A DNA stretch of 64,000 nucleotides from Platismatia glauca. Taxonomy: Eukaryota; Ascomycota; Lecanoromycetes; Lecanorales; Parmeliaceae. The notes under the pieces are model-generated. The model did no database searches. It had not been told where the DNA came from and saw only the letters and a program-made list of their open reading frames with translations. Positions 21,059 to 32,123 of the stretch are shown here, piece after piece. The first letter of the stretch is position 1; every line of letters begins with the position of its first letter. A program made the translations under genes and the position numbers. Location: NCBI GenBank assembly GCA_963556305.1, contig OY745768.1, forward strand, positions 372,001-436,000. Reading direction: 5' to 3'.

Positions 21059-22002
21059 TCACGCGAGCTCCCTCCGCCCCTCCGCCCCCGATCCCTCCAG
21101 CTCATTCCGACACCCCCCCACCTCGCCCCCATGCAGCTCAGCCACCTGACCCTCACCCTCTCCATCCCCAACCCCCGCCCCCATCCCACCCCCACTACCA
21201 CTACCGCACCCCGCCCCAGCATCCACTTCTCCCACGCTCAACGCCCGCCGCCGCCGCCAATACCGACGACGAAGCCGCACCCCCGTCAACACGCACGCGC
21301 AGACCCCCACCGCCGCAACCCGGCCGAACGGCGCCGGCCCAGGCGCAGGAACCGGCGACGCGGCGGGACCGGAGGCGACGGATGGCGCGGCGGCCGTCGT
21401 GCTCGCGTCCGGAAAAGGTCGCGTGGAAGTGAAGTAGGCGAGGTAGACGGACGACTCGTCGGCGACGATGGCCCAGATCGAGGGTCCGTCGAAGCCGCTG
21501 GTGGCCGCGGGGCCGGGGAAGAAGGTCGTGCACGGCGCCGTCCGGTCACCGTGAGTGGGGCCGCAGCTTATGGTCGTGTTGCTACGGGGCGGAGTCAGTA
21601 TTCTACCGAGGGATGTAGAGCGCTGGGGTCGGCTTACTGGGGCACGACGTAATTGGTGCCGCCTGCTGAGGCAGAGAAGACGTATCGGTCGCCAAAGGCG
21701 GCGACGGTGTGGGGTACGTTGCTCGGATTGAAGAACGATGAACCCAGATCGTAGGTCAAGGAGTAGTAGGTCGTGCCGTCGGTCGTGGCGACTTGGCCCG
21801 TGAACACCTGCGGGGCCTGGTCGGGGTCGAAGAGGGCGGAGGGGAGGAAGATGGTGGCGGAGGTCGTGTACGCGGAGGCGGTGGTGGTGGCGGAGGGGGT
21901 CGGAGTCGCTGTCAGCCCGAAGATGGTGCTGGCGGGGGCTTGTTGGGCTGAGGAGTGGTGAACGATGGCGAGAGTGCAGATGAGGATAGGGATGGAGTAC
22001 AT
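21059..22002 (-). CDS. Secreted single-pass membrane protein, paralog B
   Basis: Paralog of the gene at 19,428, 295 residues. Two exons, 22002-21638 and 21581-21059, with a 56 nt intron. The start at 22002 is chosen because it opens a clean signal peptide (MYSIPILICTLAIVHHSSAQ); the frame is open further upstream but not signal-like. Shared ectodomain marks are FLPSALF, FTGQVATTDGTTYYSL and the paired-Cys motif CGPTHGDRTAPCTTFFP. A Pro/Ala-rich stalk, a short hydrophobic helix (VAAVGVCACVLTGV), an Arg-rich stop-transfer (RLRRRYWRRRR) and a long Gly-rich tail follow. The 3' half is extremely GC-rich. It has lost the second intron found in paralog A, or A has gained it. Function unknown. Confidence 0.78.
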
Positions 22003-22478
22003 CTTTTGTTGGACCACGTAGACACAAGATTCTGCAGCAAGCTTTGAGGCGTGCAAAACGACGGGCAATAATTGACATGGGCATGAGCGAGTAGATGTAT
22101 TCCAAGAGCAAAGAGGGAGCCTGGCTGGAAAGCAGCCAGAGAGCAAAGCAGTATCCTTTGGCCAAGACATGGCCGCAGTCTTCTTGTGGGTGATGTCTCG
22201 AGCAAAGGGCAATATTACAATTTTGCCCACACGTCGGCACATTGAAAGAGGCACAGACATCGATTGATTTAGATTTCAAGAAACATGAGAGTAGAGAACA
22301 ATACTAAGGTAATAAGACTAGACGGAGGCAAAGGCAATTTGGAATATCCGACCGGTTCAACTTCAACGAGGGTATAATCGAGCCCGCTGAAAAAAGTAAT
22401 ACCACGAACCATTTTCCTATCCAGCCCCGGACACCCATCATTTCGTTGCACCAATTACGAAGTCATCGCAGCGAGCAC
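22003..22478. other. Intergenic, paralog B promoter / SPFH 3' flank
   Basis: Holds the upstream region of paralog B and the end of the SPFH gene, both on the minus strand. No gene, repeat or motif worth naming was seen. Confidence 0.4.
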
Positions 22479-23702
22479 CTAGATGTTCTCAATAACTCTC
22501 GCGTTCATCGCCTGCTGGAATCCATCATTGGTATCACCCATGAATGGCCCAGTCGACGACTTCGAGCTCTGACCCTGACTGTTTGGCCCCTCGCCATAGG
22601 TATCCGCTTGCGCAAGCTGCTGCTGCACAGTTTGATTGGTTGCGGGCAAGAAAATAACTTTGCTGTTTGCCGTCTTTGCCATAGCTTGCATGGCCTCAAG
22701 ATATCTGATTTGCATTGCCGGAGCCGAACTCAAAATGTCAGCGGCTTGCCTCATCAACTTAGCGCTCTCGACTTCAGCGCGTGCGGCGATGACTTTAGAC
22801 TCTCCAATACGCTTGCTCTGCGCAGCCATGGAGAGGGAGTCTTGAAGCTCGGTGCTGAAGATGATATCCTTGATAAGCATCGACTCCACTTGGACGCCCC
22901 AGCCTGATGCGACATCTTCGATTATTTCACCGATGGATTGGGCGATCTCTTCGCGGCGCTCGATAACATCTTGGAGGACACGAGCACCAACGACGTGGCG
23001 CAGAGTGGTCTGGGTACGCTCAACGAGGGCTTGACGAATATTGCTGATTCCGAAGGCGGCCTTGTGTGGCGAGGTGATGTGATAGTAGATGACGGAGGTG
23101 AGCTGCAGGTTGACGTTGTCCTTGGTCATGCACACCTGTTTTGGCACCTCTGTAGATAATATTAGCAGGCCAGCTTGGGCTTTGGGTATGGATTTTTGAC
23201 GTACCGACGATCTGAATCTTAACATCGACCTGGATAAGCTTCTCTGATAGGGGGTTGATCTTCACTAGACCTGGGTCGACGGCGCGGTAGAAGCGACCGA
23301 ACTTGGTGACGAGACCGACGTTTCCTTGGCTGACTGGCTTGTATGGATTGGGGCAGACGACGCAGCAAGGAATGGCACCGCAACAACCAACGAGTGAGCC
23401 AAGGGTATTGACTTGAATTTGGTCAGTAGATTCGGCCAAATCATGGCAGGTGGCAACGTACTCATAGATCCGTACCAGCCATGGGAGCCAGCATCTTCGC
23501 TCTCACCCTGCAGAGTTTGGGCGTACGCTGGCTGGAGATCCTCACGACGTGGCGGTTGAACGTTAATGAGTCTGTTATTGGCGTCGCCACCGGGGGCACC
23601 GTTGCGAAAGCCGTTGGCGGGCAGGGGAGCTTTCCCGTTGTCCATGGCTGCCATTATTGGAGAAGAGGTATGTGTTTCTGGGGCTGTAGAAGATGGTGCC
23701 AC
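22479..23702 (-). CDS. SPFH/band-7 protein, stomatin (slipin)-like
   Basis: Membrane scaffold protein of the stomatin/SPFH family, 372 residues. Exons 23702-23462, 23411-23205 and 23149-22479. Spliced, it gives YGSMINTLGS, then a Cys-rich hairpin membrane insert (CCGAIPCCVVCPNPYKP) and the band-7 domain (GLVTKFGRFYRAVDPGL, TKDNVNLQLTSVIYY, RLVERTQ-like helix, then a long Ala/Glu-rich coiled coil such as RAEVESAKLMRQAADI). The C-terminus ends with the family-like FLPATNQTVQQQL and a low-complexity tail. The cysteines next to the hairpin are likely palmitoylation sites (known for stomatins). An internal start at MAAMDNGK is possible. Fungal relatives organise plasma-membrane or vacuolar lipid domains; the exact location here is not shown. 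Confidence 0.92.
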
Positions 23703-26597
23703 TAGGCTGCGTGTAGAAGAAATGGTGTGGAGGATTTGTCTGGTGTACGGAGGAAGAAGAAGGGTTATGATATATGAAGAAGGAAGATGATGATGTTAGA
23801 AGGTGATACGAGTACGTGGCGTAGTAGAGATGGTGAGGCCAGTTCAGGTCTTGACGTGCTTGATGGCACCTTAAGTATGATCACCTCGGATGATAGCCTC
23901 GGCAAGCTCACGCCAGCGCGGGGTAAGCGTAGCCCTAATGCCAAGAATCGTAAGGCTCTCTGACTCCTAAGAGCAATTGATGCACTCACGCAAGGAGCCA
24001 AGCACTGCCCCAATATCGACACGGCCGAGCGATGCTAGTCGATGCGTGTGGATAATATGCCGCATGTCGCATGCCGCATGTCAAGCATTCGTCAAGTTGA
24101 CACCTAGCATTCGTCAATAATGGCATTTTTCTTCGCAGAAATGTTTGCGGTGAGCACTTGAGAAGCTGATGATGGTTGGTGGCAACGCATCTGAATGAGC
24201 TCGGTTGTCAGACGAACATATCTGCATTCCTACCAAAAGCTCCATATCGTTCCACTGTGAATGTGGTTCTTCGAGCTGTACATGAATCCAGGCTCCCTTC
24301 ATGGCCGCAAGGGACGCCTAACAGCCCGTGTCTGCGATACAGCCCGGAGTAGCACAGCACCGCATCCCTTGATTCCCTTCAACAGTCCCATCTGAAATAG
24401 AGTATCGGGAATTAAAAGCCTCGTCTCATCGACCATTCGCCACCCATCATCAAGAGACCTGCCTATAGCGCAAAACTTAGGCCGTGCTAGAGACCGTCGA
24501 TCTGATACAATTACATCGGCAAATCGGCTAGTTAGTTAAGTTGTTGCTGGTAAAGCTATTCTCGGTGCCGCCAAGGATCGTCAATTCCCTCGCCTCTCCT
24601 GCGCCGCGGAGCAGCTGTTGTATGTTATTTTCCGCTTCATGTGCGTGATTTAATGACAGAGAATGCCTCCTTCTGAACTCGTCCGGCTCCTTCTAAATTT
24701 ACTATTCAGGGGCATGCAGCCTTAATCCTCAGCACTTTTCATTTTCAGGTTCATTGCTCTGCAAGGTGTGGTTTGATATGAGACGGAGTAATGAATGCTT
24801 TGATGTGCATTGTGTAAAATAATATCCCGCTCTGACAACTTCAGCATGACACAATTGCCTCACCGCCTCAGTCTATCTCGCAGCAAGAATTGAGCTCAGA
24901 GCCCTGAAGCCTCACCAGATTGGTGCACGGCTCCGTTCTCCAAGATTCCTGGGCGTCACGCTCCGCAGACATTGTGGACTATGTTCTCATTGGAATCAGG
25001 CCAAAGTGTGCATATACTTGACGCTGCCATCTGTTCGGCTGATATCGACTGAGAAGTGTCCGGATCGTTTTGTCCCACATCCTTTTGCTGGTTTGGCATT
25101 TCAGTGGTGGGAGATTTCCCATCGTCGCGGTCGTTCTCCCATGCATGTTGTATTCTTTTCCTGTCTAAGGTGACCTGACCTGAACGGAAGGCGAGTGATT
25201 GGGACATTTCGATAAGGCCCTTTTTATGCGTGGTGAAAATCGATGATTGCTCTACTGTGAGTAAGTGCGACAAGCTTGCCAGTCATATGAGGAGAACAAA
25301 TTCCTCTCCTACGCAAACCTCTCCTCCGAAGAGCTCGTCAAAGGCATGAGGATCCAGTCAGCGTGTTTGCCTGCTTCCCTCCTTGGTACACGCGCTATCA
25401 AACTCGATCACAAAGACCACAGTCTCAGTGAACGGCGACCCTGCCTTCCGCATATGAAGAAAAGCCTCACTTCAGGAACTCTCCCAAATCCGCGAGATCT
25501 CGAATCGACGAGGCAGTATTCCCCACGCCGGACGACACACCCGGAGTCCTCACAGCGACCTTCCGGAGAAACAAGCCGCGTATCCCGAACAGCTTCCCCG
25601 GCGCTGACCGGGGACACCACCACCCCCCTACCCTCCCTACCAGCCTTCACCGACACACAGCGAACACAACACCACCCACATCCCAAACACCACACCCCTC
25701 ACCCATGTCCCCAACCAAACCCCCAACCAACCCCCTAACCCACCGCACCCTCCCCCGCCTCCTCCCCGCCACCACCACCCCCCCAGCCTCCACCCCGTCA
25801 AAAACCCCCAACTCCCACCGCACGCACCACACCCCCAACACCACCCCTTCCAAAACCCAAACCCCGCCGCAGACGAAAACCCTGCATCCCGCGCCCGCCC
25901 CTCGACACACAGCCCCCTCACGCCCCTACACACTCGCAGCACGTCCGCGACGCACGACGCAAATCCCGCCGGGCGCCGCGGACCCTCGCTCCAAGCACAA
26001 CGGAACGGACGCGCCATCAATGGCGTCGCGGACTCGAAAGCGTCGGACGCGTTGAGCTTTTGGGGTTCCGAGTGGGACATGGGGCACGGGCTGGCAGCTT
26101 AGCTTCGCATGGCACGGCGTGGCGTGGCGTGGTAGAGCGGAGCGGCCAAAGAGTGGCACGTGGGGCATGAACCGCCTGCTGTCGACATCGACGGCGATGC
26201 CGGACGTGATGGTTTTGGACGGGTCGGGCGATACATCTCGACTGCAGCAGTGCTGCACCGCCCAGGGTAGAGGGTGACGTGGCGCAATAAGCCGCTTGAT
26301 GTGGGAATCTATCTACTACGTACTGCATCGATTGATCGCATTAATGGTCTATTTACCCCCAAGTCCGTAAAGCCAGCGCCTAAGAAGAAGAAGAAGTAGT
26401 ATGAACTAAGAAGAGTCGTGGCACCCTTTGTACCGGGAATCTAAAGTGGTATCATCCGCCCAACACCATTGCAGCATCCGTCCATCCCTGCCAGCCGTTC
26501 AATGATCCATCCCTCGCTGAAGTGAAGAAGGCGAAGCAGGATGAGCATCCTACTTGGAGCCAGACTTCTCCTTCGCCGTCTCCTTAGCCTCATTTCC
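23703..26597. other. 2.9 kb gene-poor stretch with a C-rich tract
   Basis: No gene can be supported. Frames at 24956-25273 (minus) and 25265-25738 (plus) look partly protein-like but have no domain and no consistent splice partners. From 25,620 to 25,930 the plus strand is almost pure C/A/T with very few G, giving spurious proline-rich reading frames. Confidence 0.35.
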
Positions 26598-27424
26598 CTA
26601 GGCCTGCGCGGTCTCCTTTGCATCGGCAGCCATGTCCTTGCCCTGCTCTTTCTTCTGGTATGCCAGATTCTTCGCCTGCTCAGACTTCTCTTCCGCGAAC
26701 TTCATCGCCCGGCCGGACTTGTCGTGGGCGTAGTCGGAAGCAGCGCCGTACTTCTTGGCAGCGAAGTCGGTTCCCTCCTCCTTCTTCTGCCCCAAGAACG
26801 TGCTCAACCAAGACAGCGTATCGCTTGTAACAACCAAGCCGGTGGTAATCATAGCCTTGGAACCGGCAACGTAACCGTCGCCACCGCATTTCTTGTACTC
26901 GCTAGAGTAGGTATCCAAGACGTAGTTCTTGCTGTCACCGACCAAGCGAAATGGGAAGTATGCGTAGTCCATCACGACGCCCTTGAGCTTCTCGGTGTCC
27001 TCCTTCACGATGGGGAAGGAGTGGTCGACTCTGGAGAGCGCGTCGGAGCCAAGTGAGTCGGCTTTGGCGACGTACGGAGCGACATAGCCGTAGGGACGCT
27101 TGGCGTATGGGACGAAGGGGGCAACAAGCTTCTCGTAGCCCGTGTTGGAGAATTCTAGAGATTTTTTGCCATAGGGATTTGACTTGAAGGTCGAGATGGC
27201 GTCGGAGACGACTGGGTAGGAGGTGAGATGCTGAAAGAATAATGCGTTAGCATGGAATATGAAACAAGAAGCGTGTGTAGCCTTGTTGAAGGCGACTTGT
27301 TGGTGTGGGAAGGAATGGATGAAAGGACGGGGCGGTGGCAGTAATGCATTGACGACTATTATGAGAGGCTCACGTCGATGGTCTGCGAGGAAGCGTCACC
27401 GTTGGCCATGGTTTGAGAAGACAT
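26598..27424 (-). CDS. CAP20/perilipin-like lipid-droplet protein
   Basis: 227-residue protein of the fungal perilipin family (CAP20 of Colletotrichum, MPL1 of Metarhizium), which coats lipid droplets and influences turgor and appressorium function in pathogens. Two exons: 27424-27374 and 27230-26598. The 143 nt intron (GTGAGC...TTTCAG) joins SSQTID to HLTSYPVVSDAISTFKSNPYG. Typical segments are KRPYGYVAPYVAKADSLGSD, DHSFPIVKEDT and KNYVLDTYSSEYKK, followed by a charged, Ala/Lys-rich C-terminal helix (KKYGAASDYAHDKSGRAMKF, then KEQGKDMAADAKETAQA). The second ATG, five codons in, is an alternative start. Intact. Confidence 0.9.
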
Positions 27425-28527
27425 GGTCACTGTCTTTGAGTGAGGGGTATCTTGTCTGTGGGTTGTTCTGCGAGGCATGGGGCTGTCAGCTGCTGGACTC
27501 TGTGATGATAGGGTGTCCAGTCCTTAATAACGAGTAAGACTATAATGAGAGTGGGACAAACGTTGGAATTCGGTATGATTGATTGAAAGCTGTAGGTAAA
27601 GCTCAGTCAGTGCTCAGTCGGAAGACGTGGAGGAAATGGCGCAAGATAAGGCTGTGGTACGAACCCTATCGTGAGAGCAAGGTTTGCGGGGGGGTGTGTA
27701 TGATTTGAGGGTGTGGAGTTGATGTGGAGGAAGGAAGAGAAGGGTGAAGGGGAAGGTGGAATAAGAAGTAGTAGGTATCTGAGGAGCTTCTGTTGAGAAG
27801 GTGTTACCCTGTTTTGGAGATGGTGTTGACAAACGGACCGTTAATGACATTAACACGGAGTAGAATCCCTGTTTTTCTGGAACTCAAGTCCAAGGGCACT
27901 ACGTCAGACTCCGCCAGCCCTACTGTTGGTTGACTTTTACGAGGAATTACTACTGGGTCTACAGGCAGCAGAGTCTTTGACACTGACCAGCTTCTATGAT
28001 TTCCATCAATCACGATGGAGATATTGACGAGCCATTCGGTTTCCTCCAATCTAAAACGCCACGCCCCATGTAGAAGCGAGTATTTCTTGCATTTGCTGAT
28101 TGCTATCTTGCCTTATCGAACTCGGCGCTTATGGAACGTGGGTCGCGCTCTAGGTTCCCAAAGCTTGGCCTGCAACAGTACAACAGTACCTGCGAAAAGA
28201 GAGTCCTTCTTTTGCTATTCATTGTCTAAGTACTGAGCTCCCTGATGACTTCTTCCTTGGCAGCATTGCAAATGGGAGGGATCTTGATTCTTGACCTTTT
28301 TACCGGCCCCATATTGTGTCAATCTCGATCCAAAAGTCAAAAGCCGTTGAAATGTGGCGCTCGCATGAACCCATCTTCCGAAAGGCTTGGCACGTCTAGT
28401 GCCGGCAGTATCTCGGTAGACCTGCAGTTCTTGCTCAGGAACGCCTGGAGCCTACTTTACCGTCCAGCATTTGAGAATTTCGGGGCGGCATCACAGACTT
28501 CGCAGACACCGCAGACTTCTTGGCTAT

Positions 28528-28545
28528 CCGAGGCTTTGGCCTCGG
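28528..28545. repeat. 7 bp stem / TTTG loop hairpin
   Basis: CCGAGGC-TTTG-GCCTCGG, a perfect 7 bp stem. An almost identical hairpin with one compensated base pair lies at 31335-31352. It abuts the larger hairpin at 28546. Confidence 0.7.
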
Positions 28546-28635
28546 ATCCCATGTCCTGGCATACTGGGTTCTCGTTTCAGGGGCTTAACACCGCTGAAAC
28601 CAAAAACGAGAACCCAGTATGCCAGGACATGGGAT
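28546..28635. repeat. Long hairpin: 32 bp perfect arms, 26 nt loop
   Basis: The arm 28546-28577 (starting ATCCCATGTCCTGGC, ending TCTCGTTT) is the exact reverse complement of 28604-28635. The loop includes a further short pairing (TTTCAG with CTGAAA). Its size and shape resemble a miRNA-like or siRNA hairpin precursor, or a short foldback element. No coding frame explains it. Confidence 0.75.
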
Positions 28636-28659
28636 ACCGTCGACAAGTCGTCTACGACG

Positions 28660-28965
28660 CGGGGGGGAGGGAGGGTTTGGCGGAGGTTAGAGAGCGAGAG
28701 GGAGGGGGAGGAGAGGCGGGAAGAGGGGGAGGAGAGGCGGGAGGAGGGGGAGAGATTGGAAGGGGAGGAGAGATTAGAGGGAGAGGAGAGATTAGAGGGG
28801 AAGGCCTGGTGGGTGGGGGAGGGTGAGGTGGGGGGGAAGAAGGAGGTAGGAGATGGGGGAGGAGTAGTCATAGGTGGGGGGAGAATGGGTGACGGGGAAA
28901 GGGTGATAGAATGAGTGATGGAAGAGGGAGGAGCGGGGGAGGGAGATGGGGGAGATGGGAGGGAT
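28660..28965. repeat. Polypurine (G/A) tract
   Basis: About 300 bases of almost uninterrupted G and A on the plus strand, built from degenerate GGAGGAGAG-type units. It could form triplex or G-quadruplex structure. Reading frames through it are low-complexity Gly/Arg/Glu and not taken as genes. Confidence 0.7.
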
Positions 28966-29984
28966 GTCCCCATGGGAGCTTTCCCGTACTTAGAGGGAAG
29001 CTATCGTTGATCTGATTAGTCAGCCAGCCTATGTACCTTAGTAAGCAGCTTCTTCTGCCCCAACTGCCCAACTGTAACTCCGTTGATCTCACAATACCAA
29101 GGAGACTTCTTTCTGAGGCCTCAAAGAATGTCATTTTTGTATTATTGTCAGGCCTGCCTATTTTAATCTACCCTACTACCCCATCGTATCATAGTATCAC
29201 AGCCACAGCCACCAAAGCAAAGGGTCGTGCCACAGCAGCCAGCAGCCAATCCCGAAGCATTCAATCGCATCTCAACCATTCACCCCGTCACAGTTCACGA
29301 CAAGCCTCAGATTGATCTGAATCAAGGCCTTTGTATCACTGTCACTGTCGCCACCGTCATATATGTCACATATCCCAGATATCCCAGATACCCCCAACAC
29401 CCCACATCCCACACCCACTCGGCATCCTTTCTATCCACCAGGACTTGAATTTCTCATCCCCATCTCCTGAGTTCTCCGTCGTGCGCATCGACATACACGT
29501 AACACCCGACTCTCTACCTTTCCTTGCATACGTCTTCTGCCTTGGAGACTTATGGGGATTGCAATTGGAGGTGTATGGCCGTTGCATTTCCAAGTCTATG
29601 GTCATCAAATCCATTATTCATGTTGATGAGATATATTGCTGACTCTATATACGCTGAAAGTTGTCTGGCACGTCTGGCACCAAGAATAATCTTCAAATGT
29701 TTCATATATAATATAACATTCAATAGTCAGACATTATAACCTTTCCATGCAATTCGTTGCAAGTGGGAATCGGGAATCGGGAATCGTAGCCTGAATTTGA
29801 GTGAGAACAACGTGCCTTCCTTAGAATATAATCTTTACCCCCGAATCCCCAGATCCCACAGATCCCACAGAACATATTTCTCTTTTTTCATCACGCAACA
29901 GCAACAGCAGCAGCAACAAACGCAACAACAGCAGTAGGTGTGGTTGGTTAGACTGTAGTCATTGACTAATTTAATATCTCAGTA

Positions 29985-31070
29985 ATGAATATACCGAATG
30001 CGCATTGGGAGAGTGGACGTGGGGAAGTACATGGCAGCGGTCTTCGTGACTGGAGGCAAGACCGGCGCGAAGACAGCCGGAGCCATTCTCCTCGACAAGA
30101 GTCTAGAGATTGGCATGCAAGCGATCGGTATAGAAACAACCGGAGCCGTTCTCCTCGAGGTACATCTCATAGTGGCCGCAGGGAAGCCTCGTCTATCAAC
30201 AACAATACTGAGCATCAAGAGTGGCGTTGTGAAGACGACAGACGTGACTGGCACGGGACAGATACGTATTATGGGCCCGCATTCAAGAAGAGAGGTAAGA
30301 AGACAAGTGATTTGCCTGGGACTGATACATATTATGGTTCCGCGTCTAAGAAGAAGAAAACTGGGAACCTAGATCCCCAGTACGGAAAGACCAAAGGGGC
30401 CATGAGAGTAGTGATAAGTCACTGGCTTAACATTCAGTATGATGGGTACCATGGCGCGTCAAGGCCTAAAGACTGGAACATCGAATCAAAGGTCCTCGAT
30501 GAGTACCTGTCACGTTTTGAGCTCCCTGTACATTATCAAAAAGTGTTTGATCTCAGAGCTAATGGAGAGTCTGCCGCACGATACCTGCATCAAAGCTGGC
30601 AGAAGCCAAAAGAGGAAGTACATAGATACTGGCGGAGACACGGAGTTGTTTCAGCACCCAAATTGGAATTCTTCCTGCAAAGCTTTGCAGACACAGAGGC
30701 AGGCAGTGCGTTGATACAAGCATAAGCTCCGCCGGGCGTAGTTCAACAAGACATAGCTGGCAAAGAGCTTGTAGCGACAGCCAAGCCACAAGGTCAGCAA
30801 GGTGTCTACTAGGTCTAGACCGAGGACACAGACATGGCAGAAGGTTGTGTTCAAGAAGAGTTGATCTCTACTGTCATTGCGGTAGCCGAGAAATTGGATT
30901 GGACCGATTCTTACGAGTCGAGCCAAGATGGCGGCCAGAAAGGTCAAAGCGACGAGGACGGCAGTGACGAGCAGCTAGTTTCGGAAGACCAGTGGCCAGT
31001 CTCCGACCATGGGGAAGGCGGCCAGAAAGGTCAGAGTGACGAGGAACGCGAAGGCGACGACGACAGTTAA
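29985..31070 (+). pseudogene. RS-like hypothetical protein with in-frame stops
   Basis: I do not recognise the family. The first 246 codons (29985-30725) are open. They start with an Arg/Ser/Asp-rich, RS-like region (RSHSPRQESRDWH, RNNRSRSPRGT), then two copies of a GTDTYYG...KKK motif and a globular end (FELPVHYQKVFDLRANGESA). After TAA at 30723-30725 the same frame continues in protein-like sequence (PPGVVQQDIAGKELVA) to TAG codons at 30810-30812 and 30816-30818. It then stays open to 31070 with two GGQKGQSDE repeats and an acidic tail. Each stop is one C-to-T change from a Gln codon. Either a longer gene has decayed, or the first 246-codon frame is the real gene and the rest a relic. Confidence 0.45.
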
Positions 31071-31127
31071 TATCTCTGGCATCCTCTTGTGCCATCTCTA
31101 CTATGCTCATGTGGTTTGTATATAGTA
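31069..31127. repeat. 59 nt dispersed repeat, copy A
   Basis: Identical to the reverse strand of 56633-56691 except for one base (CTCATGTGG versus CTCACGTGG). In copy B the segment forms the 3' end of a probable intron ending TATATAG. Here it directly follows the acidic tail of the decayed gene. Confidence 0.75.
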
Positions 31128-31167
31128 CTGGCCATCGAGACAGTACACAGTGCTTTCGTCCGCCGTG

Positions 31168-31550
31168 GGGGCGGGGACCGCGTGCCCCTCCCTGGGGTGT
31201 GGGGGGGTCGCGTGGTGGCGGGGGGGGTCGTGGTACCGGGGGGGTTGGTGGTGCCGGGGGGGGTCGTGGTTGGGGAGGGGGGCGTGGGTCCCGTGGTGTG
31301 AGCGTGGGCCTCCCCCACCGGGGCCGTGGAGGGACCGGGGCTTTGGCCCCGGTTACCTCCACCGATCCTCATCGTGAGGACCCTGTGGGGGGGTGGGGGG
31401 AGAGGAGGGAGGAGGGGGCGGGGGAGAAGGGGAGGGAGGGGGGAGGGAGGAATCTGAGGGGGGGGGGCAACAAAGATGTTGATATGGAGGAGACGACTGG
31501 GGGGGTGGGGGGTGGTGGGAGCGGGGCGCAGGGCATGGGCTCCGGCTAGG
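31168..31550. repeat. G-run-rich tract with embedded hairpin
   Basis: The plus strand is packed with runs of 4-9 G, with strong G-over-C skew and G-quadruplex potential. Within it, 31335-31352 is the hairpin CCGGGGC-TTTG-GCCCCGG. Long reading frames here on both strands are Gly- or Pro-rich artefacts of composition. Confidence 0.7.
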
Positions 31551-32123
31551 GTCAAGGTTCGGTGTCGAGCAGATGCCTCGACGACCGGAAGGCATGAGGA
31601 ACACGCGCATACGCTAGTGCAGCAGTTGCTTTCCTTGCTATGATTAGACCGATTCAGATTCTCATTCAGCTGAGAGAGCAGAGCCCCTTTTTCCTTTTGA
31701 GGGACCAGGATTGGGTAATGACATGAATGTCTGGAAAAGTCCGCCTCCTACGGACCAAATGCTGAGACAACGTCGTCATCGAAGTTGCTGAGCCCCAAGA
31801 GTGGTCCTCCCTTGGACTCTCTGCCTCTGATCAACTACATCATGTGAGGACAGATGGGGCTATTCACTCACAGCATAAGGACGAGTGCCTGACTCACCTC
31901 TGTTTCCAATATTCAGGCGCTATATGATCGTCCTTCCCCGTCTCCATTGAATTTCAAGAGCCCCGAGCATTGCCCATTCTCCATTGACCTCAATCAACAT
32001 CTCTCAAACACCATCCATTCTCATTCTAGCTCAGCTTCAAACTCCTGGGATTCATCCAAATATCCTTCAGCGGGCTCTGTACCAGCATCAACAACCTTCT
32101 CCATCAGACAAAATTGCTAAAAG
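31551..32123. other. Intergenic, nothing seen
   Basis: About 570 bases between the G-rich tract and the next decayed frame. No domain-bearing frame, repeat or motif was found. Confidence 0.4.

Larger units (their letters stand above)
27425..29984. other. 2.5 kb gene-free region with hairpins and a purine tract
   Basis: No credible coding gene. It contains two adjacent hairpins (28528-28545 and 28546-28635), a roughly 300-base polypurine tract (28660-28965) and short tandem motifs such as GGGAATC repeated near 29764-29787. The 0.4 kb before 29,985 is presumably the promoter of the decayed gene that follows. Confidence 0.5.

Noticed and set aside
25265..26055. Proline/threonine-rich proteins in the C-rich tract
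   Set aside because: Frames are open because the strand lacks A/G-containing stops; composition explains them, and there is no domain or conserved start.
28245..28826. 193-codon plus-strand frame as a gene
   Set aside because: It runs through a perfect hairpin and a polypurine tract, and its second half is pure Gly/Glu/Arg repeat.
31067..31555. Long proline- or glycine-rich frames on both strands
   Set aside because: They arise from the G-run tract; overlapping open frames on both strands are a composition artefact.
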